64,000 nt of DNA. It comes from an uncultured Tateyamaria sp. (GTDB taxonomy: Bacteria > Pseudomonadota > Alphaproteobacteria > Rhodobacterales > Rhodobacteraceae). Within the stretch, counting starts at the first letter, position 1. Every line of letters begins with the position of its first letter. The notes under the pieces are model-generated. The model ran no database searches. It saw only the letters and a program-made list of their open reading frames with translations, and was not told the origin of the DNA. Positions 1 through 9,925 of this stretch are shown here, in pieces. Location: positions 62,001 through 126,000 of the forward strand of contig NZ_CANNDS010000004.1 in the NCBI RefSeq assembly GCF_947503415.1. Reading direction: 5' to 3'. Position numbers and translations under genes: made by a program.

Positions 1-294
1 TGTGCCCCTCGCGCATGCGTGGGCGGTGATCTGCGCGTTTGGGCGCGTGCGTGCGCGGTGATTGGCCGGATTGGGGCGCTTGATATTGCATAACAGGCGC
101 CGTTTGAGGCGGCATTTAGGCGGCTTTGCCACTCGCGCCTTGGAGTTTTCAGTTAGAAGAAGCGGGGCGTCGGGAAACAAGTGCGCAGAGTGTGAAGGCG
201 ATTGGCTGGAGCACCGAGATGAGCGCCAGGATGTTCGCGAAGTGGGTTGCAGGCGCAGTTTGTCGGCAAGTCACCTGTACGGTATGCTCCGAAG
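1..294. other. No supported gene at left edge
   Basis: Open frames exist in several phases, but none shows a recognisable domain, a ribosome site or protein-like composition. The first 70 bases are very GC-rich and contain two imperfect copies of a GCGCGGTGAT-like word. I see no RNA gene here. Confidence 0.4.
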
Positions 295-879
295 TCACTG
301 CAGGCTACGGTGTGTCGCCCATTGGACAAACGGTGCGAGGAATATGGCCGCAACCAGCGCCGCATACCCCAGAATAAGAAATCTATAGATATCTCTGGCA
401 CGGCGGAATTGATCAATCTGGCTTGTTGCCTCTTCTGGTGAGCGCTCTGACAGGTTCGGCTGCAATGCGAAAACGTTCGTGGGTTCGAGCAGGGCAATTG
501 CCAACCATCCGATCACCACGACCCAATGCACGCAATAGAGGCGTCCGCGTGACAGCGCACCATGCCAGTTGCCTGTAAGCGCCTGCCAAGGTCCGAGGCA
601 CGCCAGAACGAATAGTGGAACGCCAATGAGTGATAGAACGAGCTGAGGGGGCCGTCCGCTGAGCGCGGCTATGGCCTCTGACAATGTGTGCGGGTCTGAC
701 ATGAAGTGTGTGACCGTGGCGTAAACGATGGACACGCCAATGGACACCAGACTGAGTGCCACGAGGCTTGCTGCGTGGAGTGCCGCGGAGACACCATTGC
801 GATACAGCCGCAAGCTGATCATGCCCAAGAGTAAAAGACAGATGACGGAAACAGCGTCCAGCGTCGGCGGAAGAAACAT
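295..879 (-). CDS. Hypothetical multi-pass membrane protein
   Basis: A protein of about 194 residues with hydrophobic segments near residues 6-22, 33-55, 78-98, 117-135 and 168-188, so probably five membrane spans. I do not recognise a family. An in-frame start 10 codons upstream (at 909) would lie inside the ctaD terminator hairpin, so the ATG at 879 is the better start, although no strong ribosome site precedes either. It lies directly downstream of ctaD in the same direction, but the intervening terminator suggests separate expression. An oxidase link is only a guess from position. Confidence 0.6.
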   Translation of the reverse strand: MFLPPTLDAVSVICLLLLGMISLRLYRNGVSAALHAASLVALSLVSIGVSIVYATVTHFMSDPHTLSEAIAALSGRPPQLVLSLIGVPLFVLACLGPWQALTGNWHGALSRGRLYCVHWVVVIGWLAIALLEPTNVFALQPNLSERSPEEATSQIDQFRRARDIYRFLILGYAALVAAIFLAPFVQWATHRSLQ

Positions 880-894
880 CAATTCAGATCTACC

Positions 895-930
895 ATTAAA
901 AAAGGGCACCGGTCGCCACCGGAGCCCTTT
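895..930 (-). terminator. Rho-independent terminator of ctaD
   Basis: Arms GGGC-A-CCGGT and ACCGG-A-GCCC (904-913 and 918-927) close over a 4-base loop with one A-A mismatch. On the minus strand the stem is followed by a run of six T residues (complement of 898-903). It sits 23 bases past the ctaD stop. Confidence 0.8.
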
Positions 931-952
931 GCCTTTTCACGTCAGCCCACGC

Positions 953-2626
953 TTAGTGCGAGTGCTGTTTGTCCCAGTCTTCTTGCTTGGGTAGGATTTC
1001 GAACGTGTGCTCTGGCGGTGGGCTGGGCAGGGTCCATTCCAGCGTATCCGCGTATTCATTCCATGGGTTGTTCTCTGTCACCCGTGCGCCTGCGCGCAGG
1101 GAATAGGCGATGACGCCGAAGAAGAACAGGAACGAGGCAAAGCTCAGGAACGCTCCCCAGGACGACCACTGGTTCCAGTAGGCGAACTGTTCAGGGTAGT
1201 CGATGTAGCGGCGTGGCATGCCCTGACGACCCAAGAAGTGCTGGGGGAAGAAGGTCAGGTTGGCCCCGATGAACATCGCCCAGAAGTGCAGCTTGCCTGC
1301 CCATTCGGGATACATGCGACCCGTCATTTTGGGGAAGTAGAAGTAGACCCCGGCGAAGATAGCGAAGACTGCGCCCAGCGACATCACGTAGTGGAAGTGA
1401 GCCACCACGTAGTATGTGTCGTGGTAGTAGCGGTCCACAGCCGCCTGGCTCAGCACGATGCCTGTCACGCCACCGACGGTGAACAGGAACAGGAAGCCGA
1501 AGGCCCAGAGCATAGGTGTCTTCAGCTCAACCGAGCCGCCCCACATGGTGGCGATCCAGCTGAAAACTTTCACCCCTGTCGGCACCGCGATCACCATCGT
1601 GGCCAGCATGAAGTAGGCCTGTTGGTTCAGCGACATGCCGACCGTGTACATGTGGTGCGCCCACACGACGAAGCCCAGGGCACCGATCGCGATGATCGCC
1701 CAGACCATCGGCAGGTAGCCGAAGACAGGCTTGCGCGAGAACGTGGCGATCACGTGGCTGATGATGCCAAAGCCGGGCAGGATGATGATGTAGACCTCCG
1801 GGTGGCCAAAGAACCACAGGATGTGCTGGTAAAGCACGGGGTCACCGCCACCGGCCGGATCAAAGAAGGTGAAGCCGAAGTTGCGGTCCATCAGCAACAT
1901 GGTGATCGCGCCCGCCAGAACTGGCAGGGACAGCAGGATCAGCCACGATGTGACGAAGATCGACCATGAGAAGAGCGGCACCTTGAAGAGCGTCATGCCT
2001 GGGGCACGCATGTTCAGGAAGGTGGTGATCATGTTGATTGCACCCAAGATCGACGACGCGCCCGAGACGTGGACCGCGAAGATCGCCAGATCCATCGACA
2101 TGCCCTGCTCATTGGTCGACAGCGGCGGGTACAGAACCCAGCCCACGCCGGACCCCAACTGGCCATTCCCCCCCGGTGCGAGGACCGAGCAGACCGCCAA
2201 CGTTGTCCCAGCCACATAAAGCCAGAAGGACAGGTTGTTCATGCGGGGGAACGCCATGTCCGGCGCGCCGATCTGCAAGGGCATGAAATAGTTGCCAAAT
2301 CCACCGAAGAGGGCGGGGATCACCACGAAGAACATCATGAGAATGCCGTGACCGGTGATCAAAACATTCCAAAGGTGCCCGTTGGGTGTGCATGTTCCAG
2401 CCTCGGCTGCGAACAGGCGTGCGCCTTCCATACACATGTACTGGACGCCCGGATCCATCAGTTCGAGGCGCATGTACACTGTGAATGCGACCGAGATGAA
2501 GCCGACAAAGGCCGATACGATCAGGTACAGAATACCGATATCTTTGTGGTTGGTGGACATGAACCAACGGGTGAAAAACCCCCGTTCGTCTTCGTGCTCG
2601 TGCCCGTGAATGGCTGCGTCTGCCAT
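953..2626 (-). CDS. ctaD: Cytochrome c oxidase subunit I (aa3 type)
   Basis: Catalytic subunit of the terminal haem-copper oxidase in the inner membrane; it reduces O2 to water with electrons from cytochrome c and pumps protons. The 557-residue product is full length with twelve expected membrane helices. Visible ligands are His93 (low-spin haem), His275 with Tyr279 in HPEVY (the CuB His-Tyr pair), His324-His325 in WAHHMY (CuB), and His410 and His412 in AHFHYV (haem a3 and a). These are the family's invariant positions. The frame is open 74 codons further upstream, but the ATG at 2626 has a perfect AGGAGG eight bases before it and starts the usual soluble N-terminus. No other oxidase subunit gene is adjacent, which is common for ctaD in this group. 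Confidence 0.97.
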   Translation of the reverse strand: MADAAIHGHEHEDERGFFTRWFMSTNHKDIGILYLIVSAFVGFISVAFTVYMRLELMDPGVQYMCMEGARLFAAEAGTCTPNGHLWNVLITGHGILMMFFVVIPALFGGFGNYFMPLQIGAPDMAFPRMNNLSFWLYVAGTTLAVCSVLAPGGNGQLGSGVGWVLYPPLSTNEQGMSMDLAIFAVHVSGASSILGAINMITTFLNMRAPGMTLFKVPLFSWSIFVTSWLILLSLPVLAGAITMLLMDRNFGFTFFDPAGGGDPVLYQHILWFFGHPEVYIIILPGFGIISHVIATFSRKPVFGYLPMVWAIIAIGALGFVVWAHHMYTVGMSLNQQAYFMLATMVIAVPTGVKVFSWIATMWGGSVELKTPMLWAFGFLFLFTVGGVTGIVLSQAAVDRYYHDTYYVVAHFHYVMSLGAVFAIFAGVYFYFPKMTGRMYPEWAGKLHFWAMFIGANLTFFPQHFLGRQGMPRRYIDYPEQFAYWNQWSSWGAFLSFASFLFFFGVIAYSLRAGARVTENNPWNEYADTLEWTLPSPPPEHTFEILPKQEDWDKQHSH

Positions 2627-2994
2627 GCGGTGCCTCCTGGCTGTTGGTTTCTTCATACGCGGGGTTCCCGTTCCGCGCACGGATTCTTGAGTGGTTCTAG
2701 AGTTTTGGCGTGCCCGCATCAATGGAAGATGCACGTATAAGCCGGGATGAATTGTCGCGTGTGAAACATCTTGCATGATGTGCGTGAGTCCGGATTTCGA
2801 ACTATGGTGTCGCGTCACGCGCGTTTCGTGATCGGCGACAATTGCCAAAGGGCCGTCGGGTATCGTTTCCGGAACCCCCTTTGTGCCTTATTAAGAACAC
2901 ATGAACGGGACCTTTAAGACTTTGTTCATCCCTCGATAAGCCCGATTCCAAGGCCATTCCTACCCTTCAAGCGCATCAAAGCGCAGACGAGCGA
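2627..2994. promoter_or_regulatory. Divergent intergenic region, ctaD / RTX gene
   Basis: 368 bases between the starts of ctaD (minus) and the RTX-Hint gene (plus). It must hold both promoters. I see no confident sigma70 boxes, tRNA or small gene; AT-rich stretches near 2880-2940 are the likeliest promoter zone for the plus-strand gene. Confidence 0.4.
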
Positions 2995-5484
2995 GTGCAG
3001 GATATGGCAACCAACGACAATACGAACCCCGGGACCGAGGGCGACCAGGTCATTTCCGGCACGACCGGCGCAGACACGCTGACCGGTGCCCTTGGCGACG
3101 ACACCATTACTGGTGGCGCTGGTGCGGACGTACTCAGCGGTGACGGACCGGTTGAGGGCGCGTGGCACTTCGAAACCTTTGATTTCGATTTCAGCTCGTC
3201 AGCCGGGCAGGCGTTTAACATCGAAAATGGTGTGCGCACGGCATCGGGCTACGTCTCCGACTTCAATGAGGGCGGATTGACGAACACGGTGCGCGGCACC
3301 ACCGGTAACCCTGAGGATTTCGGGGTCATCTACACCAGCACACTGAATGTCACGAGCGGTGGGACCTACCGCTTGACCACATCTTCGGATGACGGATCGA
3401 CCATTCAAATCTTTGATTCCAATGGCAATCCACTGCAGTTTGCCAACCAGACCGGCGGCACGCTCGACTATCTGAACAACGACTTTCACCAAGCCAACAC
3501 AACTCGGTTCGGCGATGTCACCCTCGACCAGAACGAGACTTATACAATTCAGATCCGTTACTGGGAAAACCGAGGCGGTGACACGCTGTCGGCGACGATC
3601 AACGGACCGGATACGGGGAATGCCACACAGAACCTTCTGACCTCACCCATGATCGGCACACCGCCGGGGCCGGAGTATTCGGTCACCGGCACGCCTGCGG
3701 GTGTGGAGGGCGACGATGTCATCGATGGCGGTGCGGGCGACGACACGATTACCGGCGATGGCGGCAATGACAGCCTTTCGGGCGGCGCGGACAATGACAG
3801 TGTCGATGGCGGACGCGGCGACGATCTGGTCGAAGGGGATGGAGGGGCCGATACGCTTGATGGTGGATCCGGCAGTGATGAGGTCACGGGCGGCCAAGGC
3901 AGCGACAGCCTGACCGGCGGGACAGGGGACGACACGCTTGAGGGCGGCGACGACAACGACACTCTGGAAGGCGAACAGGGATCTGACAGCCTGACGGGCG
4001 GCGCCGGTGCCGACAGCCTGGTCGGCGATGACGGGTCAGATACAACCACGCTCTATTCCGATGATTTCGAAAACGGGGCTGACGGTTGGACCAACAACAC
4101 GACCGAGACGGACCCGGACCTTGGCACATCACTCGGTCGCTTTGGTGCAGGCGATGGTACGATTGCCACCCAGCGTACATTCGAGTTGGGTGAAGATGCC
4201 CAGCAAGTGCAGGTCGAATTTGACGCGCTGCTTCTGGACAGCTGGGATGGCGAAGATTTCATTATCACGCTGAACGGGGAAGAGGTGCGCTTCAGTCATC
4301 TCGCGGGGGACACGTCCTCTCCGGCGAGCCAGAGCTTTGTGGGCGCGGACGGGGCCACCTACACGCTGGATTTCACCAACGCGGCAACGGGTGAACTTGG
4401 TTACACCAACGACGCATCGGTATCGAACTCGCAAGACACGATCATGAACGTCGTGATCACGATCGACACGCCGCCCGTGACGCTTGATCTTGGCTTTGGC
4501 AGCACGTTGAATTCGAGCCTCAGCAATGAAAGCTTTGCGATCGACAATGTCAGTGTCGCACGGGTGGACACGGCCAACGACACGCTGACAGGGGGCACGG
4601 GCAACGACACGCTGACCGGCGGGGCAGGCGACGACGTCTATGTGTTCAACGCAGGTGACGGCAACGATGTCATCACCGATTTCAACGCCGGCAACAGCGG
4701 ATCGATTGGTGACGGCGATCAGACCAACAACGACTTCATTGACCTAAGCGCCTACTACACCCACATCCACGAGTTGCGTGACGACTTCGCGGACAACGGG
4801 GTGCTGGACCAGTCCGCGGGCGACTTCGGCGACAACACGGCATTGGGCGGGTCGATCGGCATGACCGGCGTGACCGGAACCGACCTGACCTTCGACAATA
4901 CAAACGTGGCCTGTTTTACCGCTGGTGCGTTGATCGAAACAGTCGACGGTCCGGTGCCAGTGGAGAACCTGCGGCGCGGCATGCGATTGCGCACGTGGGA
5001 CAACGGGGATCGTCCGGTGCGGGCGGTCCTGCGGCGCAAGGTGGATGGATCAGGTGATCTTGCACCGATCCGCATTTCGGCCGGTGCGCTCGACAACAGA
5101 CGTGATCTGATCGTGTCGCCCGCGCACCGGATGCTGATCTCGGATTGGCGGGCGCAAATGCTCTTTGGTGCCGATGAGGTGCTGGTGAGTGCAGCGAACC
5201 TTGTTCGGGGGGACAGGATTTACCGAACCCCGTGCAGGCAGGTGACATACTACCACATCTTGATGGATCGGCACGAGGTCATCTTTGCCGAAGGGGCGGC
5301 CACTGAAACCTTCCACCTGACCCGTGAGGCGGTGGACGCGGCCGAGTTCGAGGACAGTGAAGAGGGGGCCGTCGCCGCCGAGATCGCGCGCCTGTTCCCG
5401 GAGCTTTTGATGTGCGCCAGCCGATGCGTGCGTCCCGTCATGAAAGGATATGAGGCCAAAGCGCTCGCAGGTATGCTTGGCTGA
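2995..5484 (+). CDS. RTX-repeat protein with PA14-like and C-terminal Hint domains
   Basis: 829 residues, acidic, no Sec signal. Order: short GGxGxD repeats (about 15-45), a PA14-like beta domain (about 50-215, with TSSDDGSTIQIFD), a long block of nonapeptide calcium-binding repeats (about 235-345), a second jelly-roll-like domain (about 350-520), a few more repeats (about 525-560), and a Hint domain from Cys640 (ACFTAGALIET) with the conserved SPAHRML block. RTX proteins usually leave by type I secretion, and Hint domains are related to self-processing inteins and hedgehog. I infer an exported, possibly self-cleaving, carbohydrate-binding or adhesin-like protein. No type I exporter is adjacent. 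The start is uncertain: GTG at 2995 or ATG at 3004, neither with a well-spaced ribosome site. Confidence 0.85.
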   Translation: MQDMATNDNTNPGTEGDQVISGTTGADTLTGALGDDTITGGAGADVLSGDGPVEGAWHFETFDFDFSSSAGQAFNIENGVRTASGYVSDFNEGGLTNTVRGTTGNPEDFGVIYTSTLNVTSGGTYRLTTSSDDGSTIQIFDSNGNPLQFANQTGGTLDYLNNDFHQANTTRFGDVTLDQNETYTIQIRYWENRGGDTLSATINGPDTGNATQNLLTSPMIGTPPGPEYSVTGTPAGVEGDDVIDGGAGDDTITGDGGNDSLSGGADNDSVDGGRGDDLVEGDGGADTLDGGSGSDEVTGGQGSDSLTGGTGDDTLEGGDDNDTLEGEQGSDSLTGGAGADSLVGDDGSDTTTLYSDDFENGADGWTNNTTETDPDLGTSLGRFGAGDGTIATQRTFELGEDAQQVQVEFDALLLDSWDGEDFIITLNGEEVRFSHLAGDTSSPASQSFVGADGATYTLDFTNAATGELGYTNDASVSNSQDTIMNVVITIDTPPVTLDLGFGSTLNSSLSNESFAIDNVSVARVDTANDTLTGGTGNDTLTGGAGDDVYVFNAGDGNDVITDFNAGNSGSIGDGDQTNNDFIDLSAYYTHIHELRDDFADNGVLDQSAGDFGDNTALGGSIGMTGVTGTDLTFDNTNVACFTAGALIETVDGPVPVENLRRGMRLRTWDNGDRPVRAVLRRKVDGSGDLAPIRISAGALDNRRDLIVSPAHRMLISDWRAQMLFGADEVLVSAANLVRGDRIYRTPCRQVTYYHILMDRHEVIFAEGAATETFHLTREAVDAAEFEDSEEGAVAAEIARLFPELLMCASRCVRPVMKGYEAKALAGMLG

Positions 5485-5576
5485 TGCCTTCTTCTGACTG
5501 GAAATACCACGGGGGAGCCTGAAAGGCGGGGGCGGAGCCCCTTGAGCAATGATGCCGCCGTCAGGCGTCTGTTGGA

Positions 5577-6233
5577 TCAAGTGGGTGGGTGAAAGACCGT
5601 TTCAAACGTCTGACGCAAAGCGAGATCGACGTCATCCATCGTCACAGGCAACCCAAGGTCTACCAGCGATGTCACCCCATGGTCTGCAATACCGCAGGGC
5701 ACGATGCCGCCAAAATGCGACAGATCCGGTTCGACATTGATACTGAGCCCGTGGAAGCTGATCCATTTGCGCAAACGGATGCCGATGGCTGCGATCTTGT
5801 CCTCGGCCACGTCACCGCCCCCAGCGGGCGGCTTTTCAGGCCGTTCGACCCAGACGCCAACGCGACCCTCGCGGATCTCGCCCTTTACGTTAAAGGTATC
5901 CAGCGTGGCGATCACCCATGCTTCCAGATCCTGTACGAAGGCCCGCACATCATGTCCGCGCTTGCCAACATTGAGCAGCGTATAGGCCACGCGCTGACCC
6001 GGTCCATGGTAAGTGTATTGCCCACCACGGCGCGTCTGGAACACCGGGAAGCGATCGGGGTCTGTCAGATCATCTGCCTTTGCCGACGTGCCCGCCGTGT
6101 AGAGCGGCGGGTGTTCCAGCAGCCAGATGCATTCGTCGGCCTTTCCTGCCGCAATCGCCGTGGCGCGCTCTTCCATCCAGGCCTCAGCCTCGCGGTAGTC
6201 GGTCAGCCCCGGTGTCGTGATCCATTCGACCAT
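5577..6233 (-). CDS. lipB: Octanoyltransferase (lipoyl(octanoyl) transferase)
   Basis: Transfers octanoyl from acyl carrier protein to the lipoyl domains of 2-oxoacid dehydrogenases and GcvH, the first step of endogenous lipoate synthesis in the cytosol. The 218-residue length is standard. The [12 protein letters not shown] block is at 69-80, catalytic Lys146 lies in DKIAAIG, His161 in SFHG, and nucleophile Cys180 in GIVPCGI. The gene starts three bases after the stop of the DsbA-family gene, so the two are probably cotranscribed. It converges on the RTX gene with a 92-base gap containing a short GGGGC/GCCCC hairpin (5529-5541). Confidence 0.96.
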   Translation of the reverse strand: MVEWITTPGLTDYREAEAWMEERATAIAAGKADECIWLLEHPPLYTAGTSAKADDLTDPDRFPVFQTRRGGQYTYHGPGQRVAYTLLNVGKRGHDVRAFVQDLEAWVIATLDTFNVKGEIREGRVGVWVERPEKPPAGGGDVAEDKIAAIGIRLRKWISFHGLSINVEPDLSHFGGIVPCGIADHGVTSLVDLGLPVTMDDVDLALRQTFETVFHPPT

Positions 6234-6236
6234 GGC

Positions 6237-6896
6237 TCAGGCCGCCTCTTCCTCGGCCAGTTTGCGCAGTATCTGCGCGCAATTTTCAGCCCCTTGCGCC
6301 CCCGTGACCAAGTATTTGCCGCCAAAAACCATGGACGGCACGCCCGAGATGCCGCGCGAAGTCCAGAACGCCTGTTTCTCCCGTACCGTGGCGGCAAGGG
6401 CACCGCTGGCCAGGACCTCTTCGGCGTCCGCCCGGTTGAGGCCGACGCCCTCCGCTACATCAAGCAACACTGCCCGGTCCGAAACATCGCGCGCTTCGGT
6501 GAAATGGGCACGGAACAGCGCCATTTTCAGCGGGTGCTGCAACCCTTGCGCCAATGCGAAGTCCAAGAGTTGATGCGCGTCAAAACTGTTGACGATGCGG
6601 CTGTCGGGCGAAAACACGAAATCGATGCCAAGGCTTCGCCCCAGCGCTTGCAGATGCGCCCGGTTCTGCGCCGACTGTTCGGGGGAAGAGCCGTATTTTT
6701 CCGCTATGTGTTCTGCCAGGTTCTGCCCTTCGGTTGGCATGGCCGGGTTCAACTCAAACGGGTGCCAACGCACCCGTGCGCCCATGCCTGTCACACCCAG
6801 TGCTTGCTCCAATTGGCGAAATCCGACGATGCACCAAGGGCACATGACGTCCGAGACGATGTCGACATCGATGACATTTTCTGGGGATTCGGCCAT
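6237..6896 (-). CDS. DsbA-family oxidoreductase, FrnE-like
   Basis: A 219-residue thioredoxin-fold protein with the redox motif CPWC near the N-terminus (VSDVMCPWC) and the long helical insertion of the DsbA/FrnE/2-hydroxychromene-carboxylate-isomerase superfamily. There is no signal peptide, so it should act in the cytosol as a dithiol oxidoreductase or isomerase; the exact substrate cannot be told. In-frame ATGs lie at 6926, 6914 and 6896. I prefer 6896 because AGGA stands nine bases before it and the domain begins soon after. It is upstream of and nearly contiguous with lipB. Confidence 0.87.
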   Translation of the reverse strand: MAESPENVIDVDIVSDVMCPWCIVGFRQLEQALGVTGMGARVRWHPFELNPAMPTEGQNLAEHIAEKYGSSPEQSAQNRAHLQALGRSLGIDFVFSPDSRIVNSFDAHQLLDFALAQGLQHPLKMALFRAHFTEARDVSDRAVLLDVAEGVGLNRADAEEVLASGALAATVREKQAFWTSRGISGVPSMVFGGKYLVTGAQGAENCAQILRKLAEEEAA

Positions 6897-7048
6897 TTTC
6901 ACGTGTCCTGACATGCGGATGTGCATGTTACATCACCCCGCGACCGCAAAGTTTCAAGCACTTGCCTGTTTTCCAGCCAAGGTAGGGAAATAATGACTCC
7001 CCAACGGGCCGCGACTTGATAACATGTGCGCATATCTGGAGGTCCATT

Positions 7049-8425
7049 ATGTTTACAAAGTCCATTGCAACGTCTTGTGTCATTTTATCGATGGCCATTG
7101 TTCCCGCATCGCGTGCAACAGCGGACGCTGGTGATTTCGTTGCCGGTGCAATTATCGGCGGCATTGTCGGTCATGCAGCCACGAAGCAGAACCAACGCAG
7201 AAAAGCGACGCAGCGCACCTATACGCGCAAAACCTACAAGCCGCGTCTGCCGTCGACGCAGGAAGGCCGCGAAATCCAGGCCTCACTGAATTACTTCGGC
7301 TTCAATGCCGGGACAGTCGATGGCCAACTCGGGCGCAGATCGCGCAATGCTGTGTCGGCGTACCAGGCTTATCTCGGTTATCCGTCGACCGGTCAGTTGA
7401 CCCCGTTTGAGCAAAACCTGCTGATCAGTTCCTACAACCGTGCACAGGCGGGCGGATACGCCGTCAACCAGCAGATCGCATCCACACCTGATGGCACCCG
7501 CGGCCTGCTCAAATCCTACCGGGCCGAACTGGCCGGGCAACCGACGCAGCCGGCCTTTCCGCAGCAAGCGCCCGCCACAACAATCGTTGTGGCGCCTCAA
7601 CCCGTAGCACCGACCGTTGGCACAACGACAACCACGACGGTTGTTGCTGCCGCCCCCGATGCTGAAGCGCCTGTCGCAGTGGCAAAGGCCGAGCCGGAAG
7701 CGCAAGGTCTGCCCAACTTCCTTGGCGGTGGCGCAACCGCATCCCTTGCATCGCATTGCAACACCGTGTCGCTGCTGACCAACACGAATGGCGGCTTCAC
7801 CACCGCTGCGGCCATGACCGATCCTAAAGTTGCGCTGAACGAACAGTTCTGCCTGGCCCGGACCTATGCCATTGCCAGCAGTGAAGAGATGATTTCCAAG
7901 GTGCAGGGGTTCACGCCTGATCAGATTGCCGCGCAATGCGAACAGTTTGGTCCGGCCATGCAACCCTACGTCGCCGCTCTGGCCCTCAAGTCCCAGCCTG
8001 AGGTGGTTCAGGACGTCGCCGGTTTCATCCTGACCACCGGAATGTCGCCCGCTCAACTCAAGGGCACAGCCCAGATTTGCATGGGCGTGGGATACCGGAC
8101 GGACAACATGGATGTCGCACTTGGGTCAGCCCTGATGCTGTTTGCCATGGGTGATCATGTCTATGGTGAGATCATGGGCCACCACCTTGCCCAAGGGTTC
8201 GGCACCGCACCGCGCGTCGACTCTGCCCGGGTCTGGTATGCCGAAGGTCTGAAAGCTGTCGATGCGGGCGCGCCTGCCGTCTTCGCCCCCGGTCAGCCGG
8301 AGCGTGTGGAATTGCTGCGTCAGGCATCTTTACAGCTGGGCACGTCAAATTCCGGACTTGTCGCACCCACACAACCGACCGTGCAACCTGCGTCCTTGCC
8401 GACCTTTGGTTTGGCCAGCGACTGA
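7049..8425 (+). CDS. Secreted peptidoglycan-binding-domain protein
   Basis: 458 residues beginning with a cleavable-type signal peptide (MFTKSIATSC, hydrophobic core, then SRATADA). Next comes a glycine-zipper-like stretch (VAGAIIGGIVGHAA), a basic segment, and a PG_binding_1-type repeat at about 70-125 (ASLNYFGFNAGTVDGQLGRR). A Pro/Ala/Thr-rich linker follows, then a C-terminal region of unknown fold with several Cys. The start is fixed by CTGGAGG six bases before the ATG at 7049. I infer a periplasmic cell-wall-associated protein; no catalytic domain is recognised. It is transcribed alone and ends in a strong terminator. Confidence 0.8.
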   Translation: MFTKSIATSCVILSMAIVPASRATADAGDFVAGAIIGGIVGHAATKQNQRRKATQRTYTRKTYKPRLPSTQEGREIQASLNYFGFNAGTVDGQLGRRSRNAVSAYQAYLGYPSTGQLTPFEQNLLISSYNRAQAGGYAVNQQIASTPDGTRGLLKSYRAELAGQPTQPAFPQQAPATTIVVAPQPVAPTVGTTTTTTVVAAAPDAEAPVAVAKAEPEAQGLPNFLGGGATASLASHCNTVSLLTNTNGGFTTAAAMTDPKVALNEQFCLARTYAIASSEEMISKVQGFTPDQIAAQCEQFGPAMQPYVAALALKSQPEVVQDVAGFILTTGMSPAQLKGTAQICMGVGYRTDNMDVALGSALMLFAMGDHVYGEIMGHHLAQGFGTAPRVDSARVWYAEGLKAVDAGAPAVFAPGQPERVELLRQASLQLGTSNSGLVAPTQPTVQPASLPTFGLASD

Positions 8426-8448
8426 CACACATCACAATGTGAAATGAG

Positions 8449-8481
8449 GAAACCGGGGCCAAAAACGGGCCCCGGTTTTTT
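8449..8481 (+). terminator. Rho-independent terminator
   Basis: Ten-base-pair stem AACCGGGGCC / GGCCCCGGTT (8451-8460 and 8468-8477) with a 7-base loop, followed by a T run to 8481. It ends the peptidoglycan-binding-protein gene and precedes tRNA-Leu. Confidence 0.9.
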
Positions 8482-8547
8482 CTTTGGGTTTTCGCCCTTG
8501 GCAACGCGCGCGTTCGCGGCTAAAGACCGCCTACCAAGTCAAGGCGT

Positions 8548-8634
8548 GCGGCCGTGGCGGAATTGGTAGACGCGCAGCGTTGAGGTCGCTGTGAGGTAAC
8601 ACTCGTGCGAGTTCGAGTCTCGCCGGCCGCACCA
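8548..8634 (+). tRNA. tRNA-Leu (GAG)
   Basis: 87 bases with CCA encoded. The acceptor arms are GCGGCCG and CGGCCGC with discriminator A. The anticodon stem CAGCG/CGCTG encloses loop TTGAGGT, giving anticodon GAG. A long variable arm (class II, as for Leu) and the T-arm GTTCGAGTC are present. No repeated 3' end of this tRNA was noticed further along the window, so it is not evidently an integration site. Confidence 0.97.
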
Positions 8635-8806
8635 ACTTTTTGCCCATTGCCTTTGGTGACTTGAGGCAGACGTGGCTCAAAGCCTTTCGTTCACCCCGCT
8701 TCCCTAAGATTCCGTCCTTACTTCACGCATTATGCTGCCGCTTTTGCGGTTTCGCTGCCGGTTGGCCTGTGCTTGCATGGTGCCGATGGAACGGGAGACG
8801 CACGGG

Positions 8807-9925
8807 ATGGACGGACCGCTATATGGTGTGAAGGTCATCGAATTCGCTGGGTTGGGACCTGCGCCTCTGGCAGGGCAACTCTTGGCCGATATGGGGGCCG
8901 ATGTGGTGGTTATCGACCGTGTCTCTGGCCCAGCCGATCCGTATGACGTGAACCGACGCGGCAAGCGATCGGTGGCGTTGAACCTGAAGTCTTCCGAGGG
9001 ATTGGAAATTGCGCAGGATCTGCTGGCGCAGGCTGATATCCTGATCGAAGGGTTTCGACCCGGCGTGATGGAGCGTTTGGGCCTTGGGCCTGCCGATGTG
9101 TCCGACACTCTTATTTTTGGGCGTATGACAGGATGGGGGCAGGAGGGACCGCTGGCCCAGACTGCGGGGCATGACCTGACCTATCTGGCGCAGACCGGTG
9201 TTTTGAGCTTGCTTGCCACGCCCGATGGACCGCCGCGCCCACCCTTGAACCTTGTGGCCGATTATGGCGGTGGGTCAATGTTTCTGGTCTTTGGCGTGCT
9301 CTCTGCCCTGATTGCGAGGGGCCGGACGGGCAAGGGGCAGGTCGTCGACGCGGCCATGGTTGATGGCGTGCCCGCGATGATGGGGCTGTTGCATGGGTTC
9401 ATGGCGTCCGGGTTCTGGACCGACAGGCCGGGGCAAAACTGGCTGGACGGAGGGGCGCCGTTTTATCGGTGTTACCGCTGTGCCGATGATCGCGATGTCG
9501 CAGTGGGGGCGCTGGAGCCACAGTTTTATGCAGCCTTGTTGGCGGGGTTGGGTCTGGAGGGGGCAGAATTGCCGGATCAAAATGATCGCGCGGGATGGCC
9601 TATGTTGACGGCGCGCTTTGAGGAGGTTTTTGTCGGCAAGTCGCGGGATGCTTGGGCGAAAGTGTTCGCGGGCACTGACGCGTGCGTGGCCCCAGTCCTG
9701 ACAATAAAAGAAGCGCGGTCCGATCCGCATTTGGCTGCGCGTGGCACCTATGTGGCACCGGGAGAGGTCTGGCAGGCCGCACCTGCGCCGCGCTTCAGTG
9801 ACAGCGTGCCGCGCGTGCCTGTGCCTCCTGCTGCACCGGGGGCGGATGCGCAGGCTGTGCTTTTGGAACTAGGCTATGATGCCGCGCGGGTGGCGGCGCT
9901 GAAGGCCGAAGGCGTTTTGACATGA
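8807..9925 (+). CDS. CaiB/BaiF CoA-transferase family protein, alpha-methylacyl-CoA racemase-like
   Basis: 372 residues of the family III CoA-transferase fold (GVKVIEFAGLGPAP opening, then LLADMGADVVVID). It carries the racemase-type pair: His in AGHDLTYLAQTG and Asp in LVADYGGGSMFL. These fit alpha-methylacyl-CoA racemase, which inverts the C2 methyl centre of branched-chain acyl-CoAs before beta-oxidation, better than formyl- or carnitine-CoA transferase. The frame is open further upstream; the ATG at 8807 begins the conserved domain and has GGGAG nine bases before it. The stop overlaps the next gene by four bases (ATGA), so the two are translationally coupled. Confidence 0.86.
   Translation: MDGPLYGVKVIEFAGLGPAPLAGQLLADMGADVVVIDRVSGPADPYDVNRRGKRSVALNLKSSEGLEIAQDLLAQADILIEGFRPGVMERLGLGPADVSDTLIFGRMTGWGQEGPLAQTAGHDLTYLAQTGVLSLLATPDGPPRPPLNLVADYGGGSMFLVFGVLSALIARGRTGKGQVVDAAMVDGVPAMMGLLHGFMASGFWTDRPGQNWLDGGAPFYRCYRCADDRDVAVGALEPQFYAALLAGLGLEGAELPDQNDRAGWPMLTARFEEVFVGKSRDAWAKVFAGTDACVAPVLTIKEARSDPHLAARGTYVAPGEVWQAAPAPRFSDSVPRVPVPPAAPGADAQAVLLELGYDAARVAALKAEGVLT

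Noticed and set aside
1007-1969. 320-codon plus-strand open frame
   Set aside because: It is antisense to the fully conserved ctaD coding sequence and has the His/Glu/Asp-rich composition of a reverse-frame artefact.
3710-4040. Tandem-repeat DNA that could be taken for a CRISPR or minisatellite
   Set aside because: It is in-frame coding sequence for calcium-binding nonapeptide repeats; unit length and sequence vary as expected for RTX.
5589-6911. 440-codon plus-strand open frame
   Set aside because: Antisense to lipB and the DsbA-family gene, both with intact catalytic motifs; no domain seen.
8548-8634. tRNA-Leu as the integration site of the ICE
   Set aside because: It is 20 kb from the trb genes with backbone genes in between, and I noticed no duplicate of its 3' end.
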